In this document: piece after piece, positions 6,489 to 7,919 of the stretch | Layout: each line of letters opens with the position of its first letter | How positions within the stretch are numbered: the stretch's first letter is position 1 | Assembly: GCA_001556025.1 (NCBI GenBank) | Contig: LSIB01000023.1 | Coordinates: forward strand, 1 to 7,919 | Direction of reading: 5' to 3' | DNA: 7,919 nucleotides | From: Rhizobiales bacterium CCH3-A5 | GTDB lineage: Bacteria; Pseudomonadota; Alphaproteobacteria; Rhizobiales; Beijerinckiaceae | Notes under the pieces: model-generated | What the model saw: only the letters and a program-made list of their open reading frames with translations | What the model was told of the DNA's origin: nothing | Databases searched by the model: none | Program-made: the position numbers and the translations under genes

Positions 6489-6511
6489 GTCCAACGGTTT
6501 TCGTTGTATGA

Positions 6512-6559
6512 CGACGATTAGCGTCGAACTGTAATCGTAGTCAACGTAAAACGTCGACG
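6512..6559. promoter_or_regulatory. Cluster of overlapping inverted repeats, candidate repressor operators
   Basis: Four symmetric elements lie in 48 bases. CGACG (6512-6516) and CGTCG (6522-6526) are perfect arms around a 5-base spacer. ACGATTA (6514-6520) and TAATCGT (6532-6538) are perfect 7-base arms around 11 bases. TCAACGT (6541-6547) and ACGTCGA (6551-6557) match at 6 of 7 positions around AAA. CGTCGACG (6552-6559) is a perfect palindrome. They sit between two divergent genes, the small helical gene and the XRE regulator, and cover the candidate leftward promoter. Such an arrangement is typical of phage-repressor control regions. Binding by the adjacent XRE protein is inferred. Confidence 0.5.
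6515..6544 (-). promoter_or_regulatory. Candidate leftward promoter of the recombination operon
   Basis: On the minus strand TTGACT (6544-6539) is followed 18 bases later by TAATCG (6520-6515). The -35 is close to consensus and the -10 is weak. It would give a leader of roughly 30-35 bases before the first gene. The two elements overlap the inverted repeats of this region, as expected for a repressor-controlled promoter. It is assigned by eye only. Confidence 0.35.
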
Positions 6560-6595
6560 CTCGACACTATTGGCTTCACCTGCTATCCGGGCTTA

Positions 6596-6844
6596 ATGAT
6601 CACTCCCGCACAGTCACGCGCTGCTCGAGCGCTCCTCGATTGGTCCCAAGCGGAACTGGCCAAAGCGGCCCATCTCGGCATGTCTACGATTCGTGATTTT
6701 GAGAAAGGCAGAAGAATCCCATCTCATAATAATCATCGCGGAATTCAGATAGCGCTTGAGATAGCCGGTGTTATATTCATTTCTGCTGATGAGTATCGGC
6801 TTGGATTGGGATCTGGCGTGCGTTTTCGTGATATTTCAAACTAA
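6596..6844 (+). CDS. Small XRE-family helix-turn-helix regulator (prophage repressor-like)
   Basis: The 82-residue protein is mostly one DNA-binding domain. The opening MITPAQSRAARALLDWSQ leads into helix-turn-helix ELAKAAHLGMSTIRDFEKG (about residues 19-37), with RRIP after it as is usual in this family. The C-terminal part (IQIALEIAGVIFIS ... GVRF) matches a small rhizobial XRE type in which a short tail follows the domain, so the length is normal. It is divergent from the recombination operon across 117 bases of repeat-rich DNA, the standard position for a repressor of that operon and probably of itself. No clear Shine-Dalgarno site precedes ATG 6596, so initiation may be weak or from a leaderless transcript. 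Base composition is visibly more AT-rich after about 6715 than in neighbouring genes, which suggests a separate origin. Confidence 0.82.
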   Translation: MITPAQSRAARALLDWSQAELAKAAHLGMSTIRDFEKGRRIPSHNNHRGIQIALEIAGVIFISADEYRLGLGSGVRFRDISN

Positions 6845-6935
6845 TTATTAGTGCTGGTATAAGCGGAATTGATCTCGTCGTTACTGCACCAATAAATTAC
6901 CAAGATCGCGTACTACCTTTGCACTGCGATCGGTG

Positions 6936-6965
6936 CGCTTGAAAGGCTAGCCTGGCGCTCAAGCG
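6936..6965. repeat. Inverted repeat beside the truncated XRE gene, possible terminator
   Basis: CGCTTGA (6936-6942) pairs with TCAAGCG (6959-6965). The loop contains a perfect palindrome AGGCTAGCCT (6944-6953). A second imperfect palindrome, GCACTGCGATCGGTGC, lies next to it at 6921-6936. On the minus strand the hairpin begins 3 bases after the stop of the XRE fragment, where a terminator would sit, but no T-run follows. Confidence 0.4.
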
Positions 6966-6967
6966 TA

Positions 6968-7195
6968 CTATTGCGATGTGGTCATCCGCTCGACCAGCGC
7001 CTCAACCAGCCCGAGATCGCGATCGCTGAGGTGCCGCGTGAGTTCGCGCAGGTCGCGTTCGCGCTGCGCCCTCTGCGGGTCGACGGTGCTTGTGGCGTCG
7101 AGGTCCTCGAAGAATGCCGTCATCGGCATGGCGAGTGCCTGAGCCAGCGCTTCGAGTGTGTCGAGCGTCGGCAGATGCACCTGCCGCTCAAGATC
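6968..7195 (-). pseudogene. XRE-family regulator, N-terminus missing
   Basis: The minus-strand frame ending at 6968 reads DLERQVHLPTLDTLEALAQA followed by LAMPMTAFFEDL, the last helix and trailing segment of an XRE/Cro-type domain (family pattern S-x-x-E-R-G-x-x-x-P-T-L-x-T-L-x-x-L-A-x-A-L). A charged helical tail, QRERDLRELTRHLSDRDLGL and VEALVERM, completes it. The first 30-40 residues, including most of the helix-turn-helix, are absent. Upstream of about 7195 the frame (MPSGAIEQQDG...) is just antisense of the IS630 fragment. The gene was therefore cut at about 7187-7200 and cannot bind DNA as it stands. It differs from the intact regulator at 6596 in both sequence and tail, so it is not a duplicate. 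Confidence 0.7.
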
Positions 7196-7342
7196 GCCAG
7201 GACGGTCGCAAAGGGCGCCCATGCCGTCCTGCTGCTCGATCGCGCCGGATGGCACACGACGGCCAAGCTCGCGGTGCCGAAAAACGTCTCGCTGATCTTC
7301 CTGCCCTCGCGCTCACCCGAACTGAACCCGGCCGAAAAGTAA
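7187..7342 (+). pseudogene. IS630-family transposase, internal C-terminal fragment
   Basis: This frame reads KIARTVAKGAHAVLLLDRAG, then WHTTAKLAVPKNVSLIFLPS and RSPELNPAEK. It is the block around the second catalytic aspartate (LLLDRAGWH) and the SPELNP-x-E motif of IS630/Tc1-type DDE transposases. Everything before it, including the helix-turn-helix and first catalytic aspartate, is missing and replaced by the truncated XRE gene. At the 3' side the coding sequence is interrupted just after AEK by the IS66 left end, which supplies the TAA. The last part of the transposase should continue beyond the IS66 copy, outside the window. No active enzyme can be made. Confidence 0.8.
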
Positions 7343-7414
7343 GCGGTGTCCCGGCGCCACCTTTGCTGGAGCGGTTTGAGCGCCGATGTTTGAAGCCCCT
7401 GAGGGCTTCGACAC

Positions 7415-7867
7415 ATGACGATTTCAGAGCTTACGCTTAAATCCAGCGACGACGAACCGGTTCGCCGGTTCGAGGTCTTTACCGGGACCGGACGCCGACG
7501 GGATTGGTCGGACGACGACAAGGCAAGGATCGTGGCGGAGAGCTACGAGCCTGGCGCCACCGTGAGTGAGGTTGCGCGTCGCCATGCTTTGTCGCCGCAG
7601 CAGTTGTTTGGCTGGCGGCGTCTTTTGCGGCAAGCCCCAGAGGCTTTACCGCAGGCCTCGGCGCCGATGTTCGTGCCTGCTGTGATCGATGCTGCTCGCC
7701 CCGCACCGGCGCCCGCGAAGCAGCCTGCCGCGCGTCGTCGTCGCACTGTCGCCAGGCCGAGCGGCGGGATCGAGATCGAGATTGACGGTGTCGTGGTGCG
7801 TGTCGGAACCGGTGCGAGCCTGAAGACGATCGCCGCGGTACTATCCGCCCTGAAGGGCGGCTCATGA
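7415..7867 (+). CDS. tnpA: IS66-family accessory protein TnpA
   Basis: The 150-residue product has the IS66 TnpA layout. An N-terminal helix-turn-helix reads RRRDWSDDDKARIVAESYEP, then GATVSEVARRHALSPQQLFG ahead of WRR (about 27-70). A proline/alanine-rich linker with a basic RRRR patch follows, and then a conserved C-terminal segment IEIEIDGVVVRVG and LKTIAAVLSALKGG. TnpA is needed with TnpB and the DDE transposase TnpC for IS66 transposition and probably binds the element's ends. GAGGG at 7401-7405 is 9 bases before ATG 7415. The frame is complete with no stop or frameshift. Its TGA overlaps the tnpB start as ATGA, indicating coupled translation within the element. Confidence 0.88.
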   Translation: MTISELTLKSSDDEPVRRFEVFTGTGRRRDWSDDDKARIVAESYEPGATVSEVARRHALSPQQLFGWRRLLRQAPEALPQASAPMFVPAVIDAARPAPAPAKQPAARRRRTVARPSGGIEIEIDGVVVRVGTGASLKTIAAVLSALKGGS

Positions 7868-7919
7868 TCGGCCCGACCGGCGCGGTCCGCGTCATGATCG
7901 CGACAAAGCCGGTCGACTT
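7864..7919 (+). CDS. tnpB: IS66-family accessory protein TnpB, N-terminus only (window edge)
   Basis: From ATG 7864 the frame reads MIGPTGAVRVMIATKPVDF and leaves the window. This is the usual opening of IS66 Orf2/TnpB, which has a short strand followed by the A-T-K-P-V-D-F motif. It overlaps the tnpA stop by 4 bases (ATGA). Only about 18 codons are visible, so integrity cannot be judged. Confidence 0.82.
   Translation, partial: MIGPTGAVRVMIATKPVD

Larger units (their letters stand above)
7339..7919 (+). mobile_element. IS66-family insertion sequence, left part (continues past window)
   Basis: The element begins with GTAAGCGGTG at 7339, the GTAAGCG start characteristic of IS66-family terminal repeats, and contains tnpA and the start of tnpB in the family's usual order. 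It is inserted in the IS630 fragment right after the bases GCCGAAAA (7331-7338). IS66 elements make 8-base target duplications, so that octamer should recur at the far end. The right end and the main transposase gene lie outside the window. Confidence 0.75.

Noticed and set aside
6971..7186. Upstream part of the plus-strand frame leading into the IS630 fragment
   Set aside because: Only the part from about 7187 resembles IS630. The rest is antisense to the XRE remnant.
1..7919. CRISPR array, tRNA, rRNA or riboswitch
   Set aside because: No regularly spaced repeats, cloverleaf-like segment or known RNA signature could be seen on either strand.

Overview
The window looks like a high-GC alphaproteobacterium, most likely a Rhizobiales member (Bradyrhizobium, Mesorhizobium or Methylobacterium type). 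This rests on codon use, on a ParB-methyltransferase / DUF5681 / terminase trio of a kind common in prophages of that group, and on the IS5, IS630 and IS66 debris at the edges. No rRNA, tRNA, CRISPR array or housekeeping gene is visible. It reads as an accessory region: a reduced prophage, or a compact packaging-plus-recombination island, bordered by insertion-sequence remains.

Layout. (1) 1-110 is the 3' end of an IS5-type transposase, followed by a strong hairpin. (2) 111-762 holds no convincing gene, only short degenerate frames and a clear inverted repeat at 601-626. (3) 763-4013 (+) is a three-gene operon: a ParB-domain/DNA methyltransferase fusion, a small DUF5681 protein, and a terminase large subunit. 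Each gene overlaps the next by 8 bases, so translation is probably coupled. (4) 4014-4198 is a short convergent junction where phage portal and head genes would be expected but are absent. (5) 6478-4199 (-) is a second operon: a small helical protein of unknown function, an ERF-type single-strand annealing protein, a YqaJ/lambda-exonuclease-type nuclease and an HNH endonuclease, packed with 1-4 base overlaps after the first gap. (6) 6479-6595 is a divergent control region with several overlapping inverted repeats and a candidate leftward promoter. (7) 6596-6844 (+) is a small XRE-type repressor, which probably acts on those repeats. (8) 6968-7919 is a pile-up of mobile DNA: an XRE regulator missing its N-terminus (-), joined to a 5'-truncated IS630-type transposase fragment (+), which is cut by the left end of an IS66-family element whose tnpA is intact and whose tnpB runs off the window.

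How the parts fit. The leftward operon encodes a recombination set: an exonuclease to resect, an annealase to pair strands, and an HNH nuclease. The rightward operon carries a DNA-modification gene and the packaging motor. The XRE protein sits where a phage repressor would, divergent from the recombination operon. No integrase, portal, capsid or tail gene is present in the window, so it is either a decayed prophage or an edge of a larger element. The least ordinary points are the DVPY form of the methyltransferase catalytic motif, the operator-like repeat cluster, and the direct apposition of packaging and recombination modules.
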